Positions 27,865-37,325 of a stretch of 64,000 nucleotides of DNA are shown piece by piece. The DNA is from Thiosocius teredinicola (GTDB lineage: Bacteria; Pseudomonadota; Gammaproteobacteria; Chromatiales; Chromatiaceae). Position 1 is the first letter of the stretch. Every line of letters begins with the position of its first letter. The stretch covers positions 4,513,297 through 4,577,296 of the forward strand of contig NZ_CP019936.1 in assembly GCF_002009425.1 (NCBI RefSeq), read 5' to 3'. A program made the position numbers and the translations under genes. The notes beneath the pieces were generated by a model. The model worked only from the letters and a program-made list of their open reading frames with translations. It made no database searches and was not told where the DNA came from.

Positions 27865-27937
27865 CTATTACCTCCGCCATCACAGGCAATAACGCTGCAA
27901 CCAAATGAGCAACAGGACGCGAACCAAGGTGGAAAAG

Positions 27938-28189
27938 ATGAGTACTTACTCCCCATCAGCTGCAAATCAACCGGACGATAAGGCAGGCACGTTATTGAGT
28001 GTGGCGGGCTTGGTAGCTTGGCTCTCAGCAATGCTGCTCGCAATTGCCGGTCCGCTGCTCGGTATCGACATTCCCCCATTATTGATCGTCGGTATGGTGG
28101 TGTTCTCTGGTGCCTTCTCGGTGTTGTCGCTACCCAAACTTGTGGGCTTGGGCAAAAGCGACAACGACGATCGCAGTCGTCATGCGTAA
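27938..28189 (+). CDS. Small two-helix membrane protein of unknown function
   Basis: 83 residues. A short hydrophilic start (MSTYSPSAANQPDDKAG) is followed by two hydrophobic segments (LLSVAGLVAWLSAMLLAIAG and LLIVGMVVFSGAFSVLSLP) and a charged tail (KSDNDDRSRHA). The ATG at 27938 is chosen because AAGGTGGA lies directly upstream; an in-frame ATG at 27905 lacks a binding site. It has its own sigma-54 promoter and a strong terminator downstream, so it is probably a single-gene unit. The role is unknown; regulation and placement beside a kinase and a sigma-54 activator suggest a response to a specific signal. Confidence 0.75.
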   Translation: MSTYSPSAANQPDDKAGTLLSVAGLVAWLSAMLLAIAGPLLGIDIPPLLIVGMVVFSGAFSVLSLPKLVGLGKSDNDDRSRHA

Positions 28190-28270
28190 CCGCTGACCGA
28201 GCGAGGCCTGATCGAATCACGATGTTCTCCGAGTTATAACTACAGTACGAGTTCCGCTTAGTCGGATTGA

Positions 28271-28299
28271 AACCCCCGCGTCCCCCGGGGGTTTTTTTT
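28271..28299 (+). terminator. Rho-independent terminator
   Basis: AACCCCCG, seven-base loop, CGGGGGTT followed by a run of eight Ts. It ends the transcript of the small membrane protein before the kinase gene. Confidence 0.9.
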
Positions 28300-28361
28300 G
28301 CCTAGGATTAAGGTGATAACGGTTTCTTGAGCGGATACTCGCCTCGTCGACCGGATTACTC

Positions 28362-30902
28362 GTGCATTTGCCAATACGTACCAAGCTCGTCCTGTTCGCC
28401 GCGCTCCCGGTTATCGCGGTTTACCTGCTGTTGTTCCTGTTCGGCGTCACCCAACTGCGGGCCCACCTCACGGACGACGCCCACGACCTGTTGCTCGAAC
28501 ACGCCCGCTATCGGGCCGCCCAGTTCGCGTTGAGCCTTTCCCAGGCGCCCGCGCTGGCCGAAAGCCTCGGCGATCTGATGCAGGCCGATCCGGACCAAGA
28601 CCAATCGCTACTGTATGCCCACCTCATAGATGGTCTGCGCAGAACGCCGCTGGCCCAGTCCGCCGGCATCCTGTACGCACCGAGCAATCGCAGTGCGTTG
28701 ATGCGGCGTGGCCAACCCGGCGGCGAAACCCTGCCCGAAGATGATGTGATCTCACAGATGAAGGCGCCCGGCTGGCATATCGAATCCAATGCCATCGTTT
28801 TCTATCGCGCGCTCGACCGCGCCGGGGAGCGCGTTGGGGAGACGTTCGTCAATCTATCGCTGAACGCGGTCTACCAAGAACTGTCGGCCGAACGCTCGTC
28901 GTCCAACATGATCCTGATGCTCGCCGACGACAACGGCCAGGTGAGGTTGCCCGACCCTCCCCCGTTGGTCAGAAAGCAGTTGGCGGATTCGATCGGCAGC
29001 GCCGGCAGCCTCGGCAGCGTCAGCGAGATTCGCAGCGGCCTCAACAACGACGACAGATACTGGTTGGTGAGCACGCAGGTTCCCGGGCTGCCCTGGCGCA
29101 TACTGGCGGCCACACCGACCGAGACGGCACTGATGGCAGCCAACGAAAAGGTGGTATGGGTGGCCGGCATTCTGGTGGTGTCGCTGCTCGTGGTGATGTC
29201 GGTCATCGCCGCCATAGCCCACCGCATTACCCGGCCATTTGCAGCATTGGACGCCAGCGTTCAGCAGATCGGTCGCGGCGACTTCAACGTAGACCCAGAC
29301 GTTAAGAGCCACGACGAACTCGGGGCCCTGGCCAGCGCGATCCGCAGCATGGCGCAACATATCGCGCACCGCGAACAGCAATTGCGCCGCTCGCACCAAG
29401 TGCTCGAGCACCGGGTCGCCGAACGCACCACCGCATTGCGCCAGAGTAATACGAAGCTGATCGAGCAGATCGAAGAGAACCAGCGCACCGAAGTGGCGCT
29501 GAGATCAGCCAACGAGCAGGCGCAGCAGGCCAGTAAGGCCAAATCACAGTTCCTGTCCAACATGAGTCACGAACTGCGCACGCCGCTGCACGGCGTGCTC
29601 GGCTATGCCCAACTGTTGCGGCGCGACGGCGAACTCAACCAAGCACAGCGCGAGAGCGTTGAAGCCATCGAGCGTTGCGGTCAACACCTGCTGACCCTGA
29701 TCAACGATATCCTCGACCTGACCAAGATCGAAGCCGGACGCATGCAGGTCGATCTCCAGCCGGTCGACCTACGACAACTGATCGACGATGTTCGCACCAT
29801 CGTCGCCTCGCGCGCGGCAGCTGAAAATCTCGTGTTGCGCATCGATGTCGGCACCGACATCCCGGCGATCGTCATGACCGACGCGGTCAAGCTCAAGCAG
29901 ATCCTGTTGAACCTGCTGGGCAACGCGCTGAAGTTTACCGAGCAGGGCGTGGTCAGTCTGAGCGTCTGCCTGGACGCGGAGGGACAGATCCGGTTCGAGG
30001 TTGCCGACACCGGCGTCGGCGTGCCGGCGGACAAACTCGAAGCAATCTTCGATGCGTTCAGCCAGGCGCGCGACGGCAAGGCGGTGGACGGCACCGGCCT
30101 CGGACTGGCTATCAACCAGCGCCTGATACGCCTGCTGGGTGGCAGCGATTTCAATGTCGACAGCACGCCGGGCATCGGCAGCCGGTTCCATTTTCGCCTG
30201 CCCAATCTGGCGCCGCCCGACGATGCGCAACCGGTGGTGCTTTCGGTCGACCACCACCCAGCCGCAGCTGTGCAGACATTGTTGTGGCTGGCCGCAGAAT
30301 CACGCGAACCGCTCGACGTGAAAGACGCACTGGCAGACAAAGGCTTTGTCATTCAACGCATGCAACAGATCGGGCAGGCAGCTGCTTATCTCGAACAGCA
30401 CCTGGTGGCCGGGGTTGTCGTCGAACTCGACGCCACCGACGACGCCACCGGCATGTGCGCAACGCTGCACCAAGCAGCACGCTATGGACCACCGCCGATC
30501 ATCGCCGTCGGCGACACGGCGGTTGCATCGGTTGCCGTCGAGGCTGGCTTTGACGTGTTTCTGCAGCATCCGCTGGACGCGTCCGAACTGTCCTCGCAAC
30601 TCGAATCCCACGCACGCAACGCGGACCCCATGCCGGCTCCGCCGACAGCGGCGCCGCGGCAGATCACGACCGCCTGGTCGGCCGAGCTGGCGCAATCGAC
30701 CGCAGCTCGCCTGCACTCGGCCATCGATCTGGGTGATGTGGCCCACCTGTTCCAGTTGGCCGAAGAACTCGCCGATCATCCAGCCGCACCAACCAACGCG
30801 GCCGAAGAGATCGCGCTGATGGCGAGGCTGTTCGACTTCGATGGTCTGCGCCGTCTGGCGTCGCAGCTCGACACCCTCGCCGGGCCGGCCGCATCGGCAT
30901 GA
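28362..30902 (+). CDS. Membrane sensor histidine kinase with degenerate receiver
   Basis: 846 residues, GTG start. Transmembrane helix 1 (about 9-30), an extracytoplasmic sensor (32-262, Cache-like by position), helix 2 (264-286), then HAMP (to about 340) and a coiled coil. The phospho-acceptor is His403 in NMSHELRTPLHG. ATP-binding boxes are LLGNALKF (N), DTGVGV (G1) and GTGLGLA (G2). Residues 624-750 look like a receiver domain, but the conserved lysine is replaced by His736 (LQHPLDASEL) and the acidic pair is reduced to VDHH; Asp690 could still be the phospho site. A helical C-terminal region follows. It probably pairs with the activator that begins 58 bases later. Confidence 0.9.
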   Translation: MHLPIRTKLVLFAALPVIAVYLLLFLFGVTQLRAHLTDDAHDLLLEHARYRAAQFALSLSQAPALAESLGDLMQADPDQDQSLLYAHLIDGLRRTPLAQSAGILYAPSNRSALMRRGQPGGETLPEDDVISQMKAPGWHIESNAIVFYRALDRAGERVGETFVNLSLNAVYQELSAERSSSNMILMLADDNGQVRLPDPPPLVRKQLADSIGSAGSLGSVSEIRSGLNNDDRYWLVSTQVPGLPWRILAATPTETALMAANEKVVWVAGILVVSLLVVMSVIAAIAHRITRPFAALDASVQQIGRGDFNVDPDVKSHDELGALASAIRSMAQHIAHREQQLRRSHQVLEHRVAERTTALRQSNTKLIEQIEENQRTEVALRSANEQAQQASKAKSQFLSNMSHELRTPLHGVLGYAQLLRRDGELNQAQRESVEAIERCGQHLLTLINDILDLTKIEAGRMQVDLQPVDLRQLIDDVRTIVASRAAAENLVLRIDVGTDIPAIVMTDAVKLKQILLNLLGNALKFTEQGVVSLSVCLDAEGQIRFEVADTGVGVPADKLEAIFDAFSQARDGKAVDGTGLGLAINQRLIRLLGGSDFNVDSTPGIGSRFHFRLPNLAPPDDAQPVVLSVDHHPAAAVQTLLWLAAESREPLDVKDALADKGFVIQRMQQIGQAAAYLEQHLVAGVVVELDATDDATGMCATLHQAARYGPPPIIAVGDTAVASVAVEAGFDVFLQHPLDASELSSQLESHARNADPMPAPPTAAPRQITTAWSAELAQSTAARLHSAIDLGDVAHLFQLAEELADHPAAPTNAAEEIALMARLFDFDGLRRLASQLDTLAGPAASA

Positions 30903-30960
30903 CAGCGATCCGCGTTTTCTCCTATCATGCAGGGCTACCCGAGCACCCAGCAACGCCGCA

Positions 30961-32829
30961 TTGAACCCACCCCATAACAGCACCATCCTGCTGGTCGACG
31001 ACAACCCGACCAACCTGCAGTTGTTGTTCGGTACCCTGAAGGGCCTGGGACACAAACTGCTGGTCGCCAAGAGCGGCGAAGATGCGCTTAAGGTGGCTCA
31101 ATGGGCCCAACCGGACCTAGTGCTGCTGGATATTCTGATGTCCGGCATCGATGGCTTCGAAACCTGCGCTCAGCTCAAGGCCGATCCACAGACGCGCGAC
31201 ATCGCGGTGATCTTCCTGTCGGCGCTCGACGACACCGACGACAAGATCAAGGGCCTGTCGATGGGTGCGGTGGACTACATCGCCAAGCCGTTCCAGGCCG
31301 AGGAAGTCATCGCGCGGGTCGAAACCCATCTGACGATCGCGCGTCTGCGTACCGAATTGGCCGAACGCAATCGCCAGCTCGAGGCCGCCAACCAGCCGAT
31401 ACTCGATTCGGTCGGCGACGGCATCTACGGGCTCGACCTCGACGGCAATATCACCTTCGCCAATCCGGCAGCCTCTCAGCTGACCGGCTATTCACAAGAA
31501 GGACTGATCGGCCACTCGATCCACGAGCTTCACCTGTATGCCCGCTGGGATGGCAGCCCCTACCATTTCATCGAAACCGGCATGTACCAGACACTCAAGC
31601 AGGGGATCGCCAAGCAGAGCGACAGCGACGTGTTCTGGCGTCATTCCGGCGACCACTTCGCAGTGAGCTGGACCTGCACGCCGATCAAACGCGGTGGCGA
31701 GGTGCAGGGTGCGGTGCTGGCGTTTCGCGATATCACCCAGCGCAAACGCCAGGAACACCAACTGCGCGACGCCCTGGCTGAAGTCGAACGTCTGCGCGAC
31801 CGCTTGCAGGCAGAGAACGCCTACCTGCAGGCCGAGGTGAAGAACGAAGGCCGCTTCGACAGCATCGTCGGCGAGAGTCCCGCCTTGAAATCGGTACTCG
31901 ACCAAATCGACCAAGTGGCGCCGACCAACAGCTCAGTGCTGATCATCGGTGAGTCAGGTACCGGCAAGGAGGCGATGGCGCGCGCCATCCACGATCTGAG
32001 CCCGCGGCGCGATCGCCCCCTGATCAAGGTGAACTGCGGCGCGATTACGCCGACCCTGATCGAGAGCGAACTGTTCGGCCACGAGAAGGGCGCGTTCACC
32101 GGCGCCACCAAGCAGCGCCAAGGTCATTTCGAACTGGCCGATGGCGGTACGATTTTTCTCGACGAGGTCGGCGAGCTGCCGCTGGATGCGCAGGTCAAGC
32201 TGTTGCGCGTACTGCAGGAACACGAGATCAGCCGCCTGGGCTCGGAGTCGTCGCTCAGTGTGGACGTGCGAGTGATCGCCGCAACCAACCGCGACCTTGT
32301 AGAGATGGTCGAGAACGGCACCTTCAGGATGGATCTGTTCTACCGCCTCAACGTGTTCCCGCTGACCGTACCGCCGCTGCGCGATCGCCGCGAAGACATC
32401 CCGCTGCTGGTCAACAAGTTTCTTGCCGACCAGGGCCGCGCCCAGGGTCGCACCTTCACCCGGCTGACTGAGGATGGCATGGAACTGCTGCTGGCGTATC
32501 ACTGGCCGGGCAATATCCGCGAGCTGCAGAACGTCATTGAACGGGCGGCGATCCTGGCCCGCGACCAGGTAGTGCCGATCGCCCCGCATCTCGTGAATTC
32601 CGGCATCAGCAGCAATGACGAACCCACGTCGAGCCTCCCCGGATTTGTTCTCGATGGCCCGCAAGACTTTGTTTCGCTGGCCGAAAATGAGGCGTTCTAT
32701 ATCCGCCGTGTGCTCCAGCACACCAACTGGGCGGTTGCCGGCAAGGGCGGTGCGGCAGAGATACTGGATCTGCCCGCCAGCACGCTACGTTCGCGCATGA
32801 AAAAGCTCGGCATCGAACGAACCGACTGA
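30961..32829 (+). CDS. NtrC-class sigma-54 activator with receiver and PAS domains
   Basis: About 622 residues. Receiver domain: acidic pair Asp13/14 in LLVDDNPT, phospho-acceptor Asp57 in LLDILMSG, Lys109 in YIAKPF. A PAS domain (about 145-260) follows, then a short coiled coil. The AAA+ domain has Walker A GESGTGKE (330-337), the sigma-54-contact loop GAFTGA (377-382) and Walker [11 protein letters not shown] Fis-type helix-turn-helix ends the chain. No ATG fits; TTG at 30961 is the most likely start because upstream codons overlap the kinase gene and look unconserved. It should activate RpoN promoters, the nearest good one being at 27849. A PAS domain between receiver and AAA+ is less usual and may add a second input. 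Confidence 0.9.
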   Translation: MNPPHNSTILLVDDNPTNLQLLFGTLKGLGHKLLVAKSGEDALKVAQWAQPDLVLLDILMSGIDGFETCAQLKADPQTRDIAVIFLSALDDTDDKIKGLSMGAVDYIAKPFQAEEVIARVETHLTIARLRTELAERNRQLEAANQPILDSVGDGIYGLDLDGNITFANPAASQLTGYSQEGLIGHSIHELHLYARWDGSPYHFIETGMYQTLKQGIAKQSDSDVFWRHSGDHFAVSWTCTPIKRGGEVQGAVLAFRDITQRKRQEHQLRDALAEVERLRDRLQAENAYLQAEVKNEGRFDSIVGESPALKSVLDQIDQVAPTNSSVLIIGESGTGKEAMARAIHDLSPRRDRPLIKVNCGAITPTLIESELFGHEKGAFTGATKQRQGHFELADGGTIFLDEVGELPLDAQVKLLRVLQEHEISRLGSESSLSVDVRVIAATNRDLVEMVENGTFRMDLFYRLNVFPLTVPPLRDRREDIPLLVNKFLADQGRAQGRTFTRLTEDGMELLLAYHWPGNIRELQNVIERAAILARDQVVPIAPHLVNSGISSNDEPTSSLPGFVLDGPQDFVSLAENEAFYIRRVLQHTNWAVAGKGGAAEILDLPASTLRSRMKKLGIERTD

Positions 32830-32911
32830 TCTCGATCAGTAGCCCGCTGTTAGCGGCGCCGACATTCCACGCTAGAATTGAGATTCCAGCTTTGCAGCAA
32901 GGTACCCCAAT

Positions 32912-34165
32912 ATGAGAGACATCCAGCAGATCGCTGGTGGCCTGCTGGCCCTCGGTGTGTTCATTGGCCTGCACGCGACCTCGGCGATGGCCGCAGAGGA
33001 CGCCTCCAAGTTTCGCATCATGAGCGAAGAAGAGCAGGCACAACACAAAGCCGCCATGGCCAACCTGACGGGCGAAGCTCGTGAGGGCTATCGCAACGCG
33101 CAATATCAGGCCCTGCGCCAACGCGCCTTGGAGAACGGCTATCAGATGCCCGAGACACCGCCCTGGGCAGTCGATACGGCGAAAACCGACGGCGGCGATT
33201 CAGGTGGCCCGCTGAACAAGGCACCCGCAGCCGAAGCAACAACAAGCAACAACAACGACCCGCAGAGTGTGCACCAAGCGATGCGTGACAAGCTCAAAGC
33301 ACGCACCGCCGACATGAACCAGGCAGGCGCGACCGAACAAGCGCCGGCAACCCCGGACACGGCCGCCGCCAAGGCCGAGCCACCAAAGGCACCGGTCGAG
33401 CCCGCGGCGAAAGCCGAGCCGGCGGTGAATGCAGAACCGGATGCGAAGGCCGAATCGACAGCATCGGTCGAAGCGCCCAAGTTTGCACCCATCCCACGGC
33501 CCGAGCCGCCGGCCAAGCCGGAACCACCGGCCAAGCCTGAGCCGATCGCGCGCCCCGAGGCACCGCAACCGCCGAGCAGGCCCGAAGCGATCGCGCGACC
33601 GGAGAAACCCGAGCCTCCGGCCAAGCCGGCAATGGCTGAGCGGCCACCGGTACCGCAGCCACCGGCAAGGCCGGAGGTCGCGGAGAAACCGGCAGCACCG
33701 CCGAAGCCCGAGATGCCGGCCATGCCGGAACGCATGGCACCGCCGCAGCCGCCAGAGCCGCCGGTGGCACAGCGTGACAAGCCGCAACCACCGGCCCGCC
33801 CGGCGATGCCCGAGCGTCCCGACTGGGCAGGCCCGACGGCACCCCGACCACCTGCCGCGATGGCCGCTTCGGGCGACGAACCCACGGAATCCACTGCCGG
33901 CGAGAACGCTGCCGGTGAGGATCCGAACGACGCCTATCGCGACGAGATGCGCTCGCGCTTCGAGAGCTACATCGCAGAGCGTCAGGCGCAGATGGAGCAA
34001 CGCGCGCAACAACAGCGTGAGCAGCACGAGGCAAATATGCAGCAACGTCGCGGCATGCCTCCTGCTGCGGGTGGCTACGGACCTTATCCGTACCCGGCAC
34101 CTGCCTATGGTCCCGGCTACCCAGGCGGCGCACCGGGTGGTTATCCGCCCCCGTATTGGCGCTAA
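32912..34165 (+). CDS. Secreted proline/alanine-rich repeat protein
   Basis: 417 residues. A signal peptide (GLLALGVFIGLHATSAMAA) is followed by a charged helical part with LTGEAREGYRNAQYQALRQR. From about residue 150 to 320 the chain is a low-complexity Pro-Ala-Lys-Glu-Arg region with recurring PEPPAKPEP, RPEAPQPP and AERPPVPQPPARPE units. A helical Gln-rich part (ERQAQMEQRAQQQREQHEAN) and a Gly-Tyr-Pro tail end it. Such rods often span the periplasm or stiffen an envelope protein (compare TonB-like linkers), but there is no TonB box or peptidoglycan-binding domain here. Function unknown. Confidence 0.8.
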   Translation: MRDIQQIAGGLLALGVFIGLHATSAMAAEDASKFRIMSEEEQAQHKAAMANLTGEAREGYRNAQYQALRQRALENGYQMPETPPWAVDTAKTDGGDSGGPLNKAPAAEATTSNNNDPQSVHQAMRDKLKARTADMNQAGATEQAPATPDTAAAKAEPPKAPVEPAAKAEPAVNAEPDAKAESTASVEAPKFAPIPRPEPPAKPEPPAKPEPIARPEAPQPPSRPEAIARPEKPEPPAKPAMAERPPVPQPPARPEVAEKPAAPPKPEMPAMPERMAPPQPPEPPVAQRDKPQPPARPAMPERPDWAGPTAPRPPAAMAASGDEPTESTAGENAAGEDPNDAYRDEMRSRFESYIAERQAQMEQRAQQQREQHEANMQQRRGMPPAAGGYGPYPYPAPAYGPGYPGGAPGGYPPPYWR

Positions 34166-34186
34166 ACACCGCGATCCGATACAGAA

Positions 34187-34216
34187 AAACCCGCCTCTTC
34201 ACGGCGGGTTTTTTTC
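34187..34216. terminator. Rho-independent terminator
   Basis: AAACCCGCC, seven-base loop, GGCGGGTTT continuing into a T run. A-rich sequence on the left lets it work for djlA as well, which is convergent. Confidence 0.9.
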
Positions 34217-34237
34217 GTTTACCGCTCACCGCAGCAG

Positions 34238-35065
34238 TCACATACCGCGCGTCTCCTTGATGCGTTCGTACGCCTGGCGGATCTCGTGCGTCTTCTGCGT
34301 GGCGATCTTCATCATCTCTTCGGGAAGCCCCTTGGAGACGAGCTTGTCGGGGTGGTGCTGACTGAGCAGCCGCCGATAGGCCCGCTTCACCTCGGCATCA
34401 CTGGCCGACCGGGGCACGCCGAGCACCTCGTACGCCTCGTCGAGCGTCGGTGCATTGCTGCGCGGACGCTGCTGTTGCCGTGACGAGCCGCCACCAGCGC
34501 CCGCCCCGCTGCGAAACGCGCGTTCAGCCTGCACCATGCGCACCAGGCGGCGATAGTCGAGTTCACTGATACCCAGTCGCCGACAGATATCGAGCAACAA
34601 CTGATCTTCGGCGCGGTCCATCTCGCCGTCGGCGAAGGCCGCCTGCAACTGGATCTCGACAAACATCTGCAGCAGCGTGCTACGCCCATGGCACTCACGC
34701 CGGAACTGCTCGATCACACCGTCGAGATCGAAGTCGGGCAACTTGCCCTGGTTAAACAGATTGATCGCTGCCTTGCGCCTGGGGGCATCGAGCGACATCT
34801 CGTCCATGACCGTTTCGGCCAGACGAATCTCTTCAGGGCTGACCCGGCCATCGGCCTTTGCCACCCGCCCCATCACGGCGAAGGTCGCGGTGAAAAACGC
34901 CGTCTGCACCCGCTCGCGATCACCGCTGGCGAATCCGGAATCATCCGGTAGCGCTTTCAGACCCTTGTCGAAATTGTGGCCGAGCGCGATGCCCAGCAAA
35001 GCGCCCAATGGGCCGCCGAGCATGAAACCAAACGCACCGCCAACCAGTTTTCCCCACCAGCTCAA
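34238..35065 (-). CDS. djlA: DjlA-type membrane-anchored co-chaperone
   Basis: 275 residues. A short glycine-rich N-terminal membrane anchor (GKLVGGAFGFMLGGPLGALLG) is followed by a TerB-like domain with acidic metal-binding patterns (AKADGRVSPEEI, AFADGEMDRAED). The C-terminal J-domain carries the HPD motif in SQHHPDKLVSKG. DjlA stimulates DnaK at the inner membrane. The order of domains matches E. coli DjlA (271 residues). Confidence 0.93.
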   Translation of the reverse strand: MSWWGKLVGGAFGFMLGGPLGALLGIALGHNFDKGLKALPDDSGFASGDRERVQTAFFTATFAVMGRVAKADGRVSPEEIRLAETVMDEMSLDAPRRKAAINLFNQGKLPDFDLDGVIEQFRRECHGRSTLLQMFVEIQLQAAFADGEMDRAEDQLLLDICRRLGISELDYRRLVRMVQAERAFRSGAGAGGGSSRQQQRPRSNAPTLDEAYEVLGVPRSASDAEVKRAYRRLLSQHHPDKLVSKGLPEEMMKIATQKTHEIRQAYERIKETRGM

Positions 35066-35149
35066 ATCCAGCTCTCCCGCGTTAACGACGATGAATGACT
35101 GCGCACAACAGTTTACAACCTTGATGCTGAGACCGCGGAATGGCGGAGA

Positions 35150-35815
35150 TTACTTGCCCTGAAGGTATTCTTCGTCACGAAACGAGACGACCCAGTGCGG
35201 CTTGAAACCGACCATGATCGACATCAGCCAACCATTCAGCACCGCTTCCGGGAAGAACATCAGCGGCAGAAACAGCAGGTAGGTGTCGCTGAGTTTTTGC
35301 AGTGAGTAGGCGTCTGCCCACAGCAACAGCCCGGTGGCACTCATCGCAACGATGACTGAGATCAGCCCCCCGGCAAAGAACGCGTTGATGAACACATAGA
35401 CGAAGTAGTGCTTCGGCAGATAAGCGCGGACCAAGCCCAGTATGACCTGGGTGAGCGTGGCGGGTAGCGCGATGAACACCAGCGCAGAGGGCGCATAGCC
35501 CAACCAGTCATTGAGGCCGGCGAGCGTAGTGCCGAGCAACGCCAGGCTGCCGGCGAAGATCGCCAGCGACCAACCGAACATCAGGGTCAGTGTGACCATC
35601 CCCGACAGATGCCATTCGAATCCCGGCTGGATCGGGGTGCGCAAGGTCCACATCACAATCACGCACACGACCGCACCGAGGAACACATTGGACTGGTTGC
35701 CATCGAGCAGACGGCGCCAGTCGGCCCAACGCGCTGCGCGCCACAGAATCCATGCATACAGGCCAGCGCACACCCATATCCACGACTTCGGGAAAAGTTC
35801 GCCGGAAAATTCCAT
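35150..35815 (-). CDS. CbiM-like energy-coupling-factor transporter permease
   Basis: About 221 residues with six hydrophobic segments and the pattern HLSGMVTLTLMFGWSLAIFAG of the CbiM/NikM core family. CbiM-type proteins take up cobalt or nickel, normally with CbiN, CbiQ and CbiO; none of those is here, so it may work alone or as a small-molecule permease. The N-terminal metal-binding MHIxEG signature of classic CbiM is absent (the chain starts MEFSGELFPKSW), making the substrate uncertain. Confidence 0.75.
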   Translation of the reverse strand: MEFSGELFPKSWIWVCAGLYAWILWRAARWADWRRLLDGNQSNVFLGAVVCVIVMWTLRTPIQPGFEWHLSGMVTLTLMFGWSLAIFAGSLALLGTTLAGLNDWLGYAPSALVFIALPATLTQVILGLVRAYLPKHYFVYVFINAFFAGGLISVIVAMSATGLLLWADAYSLQKLSDTYLLFLPLMFFPEAVLNGWLMSIMVGFKPHWVVSFRDEEYLQGK

Positions 35816-35852
35816 AGAATAAAAAGCCAACTCAAAGTTTGGAGTCTAACCG

Positions 35853-36896
35853 ATGCAATACCGTCCTCTTGCCGACACCGGTCTCGACGTCAGCGTGCTG
35901 TGCCTGGGTACCATGACGTTCGGCCAACAGAACTCCGAACAAGACGCATTCGAGCAGCTCGACATGGCGCTCGATGCCGGGGTCAACTTCATCGACACCG
36001 CCGAGATGTACTCGATACCGCCGCGTGCCGAGAGCATGGGCAGCACCGAGACCATCATCGGCAACTGGCTCAAGCAGCGCGGCTGCCGCGACAAGGTCAC
36101 GCTGGCCAGCAAGGTTGCCGGCCCCGGCCGCGATTGGCTCACCTACATCCGCGGCGGCAACAACCGGCTCAACCGCGCCAATATCCATGCCGCAGTAGAC
36201 GGAAGCCTGCGCCGCCTGCAGACCGATGTCATTGACCTTTATCAGTTGCATTGGCCGGATCGACAGACCAACTGCTTTGGCCGCCTCGGCTACACGCACG
36301 CGCAAGAGCCCGACGAAGTACCGCTGCAGGAAACCCTGCTCGCACTCGCCGAGATGGTTGCCGCCGGCAAGATCCGTTACGTGGGCGTTTCGAACGAAAC
36401 ACCGTGGGGAGTGATGCGCTTTCTGCAGCTTGCCGACACCCTGGGGTTGCCGCGCATGGTCTCGATCCAGAATCCGTACAGCCTGCTCAACCGCAGTTTC
36501 GAGATCGGCCTGGCGGAAATCAGCCATCGCGAGAATGTTGGGCTGCTGGCCTATTCACCGTTAGGCTTCGGCGTGCTGTCGGGCAAGTACCTGGGCGACA
36601 ACACGCCGCCCAAGGCACGGCTCACGCTGTACCCCGATTATCAACGCTATTCCAACCTGCAGGCGCTCAAGGCCACGCAGGATTACGTGACCCTGGCGCG
36701 CGACTATGGGCTCGATCCAGCGCAGATGGCACTGGCATTCGTCACCTCGCGCTCGTTTCTGACCAGCAACATCATCGGTGCGACGACGCTCGAGCAACTG
36801 CGCAGCAACCTCGACAGCGTCAATGTGACGCTCAGCGACGAAATGCTGGACGAGATCGAGGCGATCCATACCCGGCACCCCAACCCAAGCCCGTGA
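35853..36896 (+). CDS. tas: Aldo/keto reductase, Tas-like
   Basis: 347 residues, close in length and sequence pattern to E. coli Tas (346). It begins MQYRPLADTGLDVSVLCLGTMTFG. The catalytic tetrad is visible: Asp and Tyr in FIDTAEMYSIPPRAES, Lys in LASKVAGPGRD, His in LYQLHWPDRQTN. The NADP-binding C-terminus has LTSNIIGATTLEQL. Substrate unknown. TTGGAG precedes the ATG. Confidence 0.92.
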   Translation: MQYRPLADTGLDVSVLCLGTMTFGQQNSEQDAFEQLDMALDAGVNFIDTAEMYSIPPRAESMGSTETIIGNWLKQRGCRDKVTLASKVAGPGRDWLTYIRGGNNRLNRANIHAAVDGSLRRLQTDVIDLYQLHWPDRQTNCFGRLGYTHAQEPDEVPLQETLLALAEMVAAGKIRYVGVSNETPWGVMRFLQLADTLGLPRMVSIQNPYSLLNRSFEIGLAEISHRENVGLLAYSPLGFGVLSGKYLGDNTPPKARLTLYPDYQRYSNLQALKATQDYVTLARDYGLDPAQMALAFVTSRSFLTSNIIGATTLEQLRSNLDSVNVTLSDEMLDEIEAIHTRHPNPSP

Positions 36897-36918
36897 ACCG
36901 CGGATAGCGCTTCGCGCA

Positions 36919-36942
36919 GCGACGATTGAAATGATTCGTCGC
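36919..36942. terminator. Weak hairpin after the aldo/keto reductase
   Basis: GCGACGA (36919-36925) and TCGTCGC (36936-36942) can pair across a 10-base loop. No clear T run follows, so termination is only possible, not firm. Confidence 0.35.
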
Positions 36943-37063
36943 GCGCAGCGGTCTTATTGATCATCCCACCGCATCAGGACGATACGGCGGTTAAAGCCGA
37001 AATTCGCGGTGCCGATAAACTCGGTAATGCGACACCTCAACCTACCAACGCGGGAGGTAAACG

Positions 37064-37276
37064 ATGATCACGCATTACGACATGGCTACCGGCGAGATGA
37101 TCGCCGACGAGACCGCGCCGACAACGCCGGCGTCCGTCGAGTACGACGAGCCCCGCGTTGCGCTGCGCCTGATGCGGGTCGATGAAGACCTGACGGCCTC
37201 GAACACCAAGGCCCGCGAGTTGCCGGTCGACGTAGCGCATATCGACGTCGCATCGTTCATCGCCAAGTGGTCTTGA
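37064..37276 (+). CDS. Small soluble hypothetical protein
   Basis: 70 residues, starting MITHYDMATGEMIADETAPT. It has an excellent ribosome binding site (GGGAGGT seven bases upstream) and codon use like its neighbours. No domain was recognised. A GC-rich hairpin (GCGCGCC-ACGC-GGCGCGC, 37281-37298) follows the stop. Confidence 0.6.
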   Translation: MITHYDMATGEMIADETAPTTPASVEYDEPRVALRLMRVDEDLTASNTKARELPVDVAHIDVASFIAKWS

Positions 37277-37325
37277 GAACGCGCGCCACGCGGCGCGCAG
37301 GCTGAAGAAAAACGGCGGCTAGGTG

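Noticed and set aside
27611-27904. 97-codon minus-strand frame covering the dyads and sigma-54 element
   Set aside because: Basic, low-conservation-looking product; regulatory signals on the plus strand explain the sequence better.
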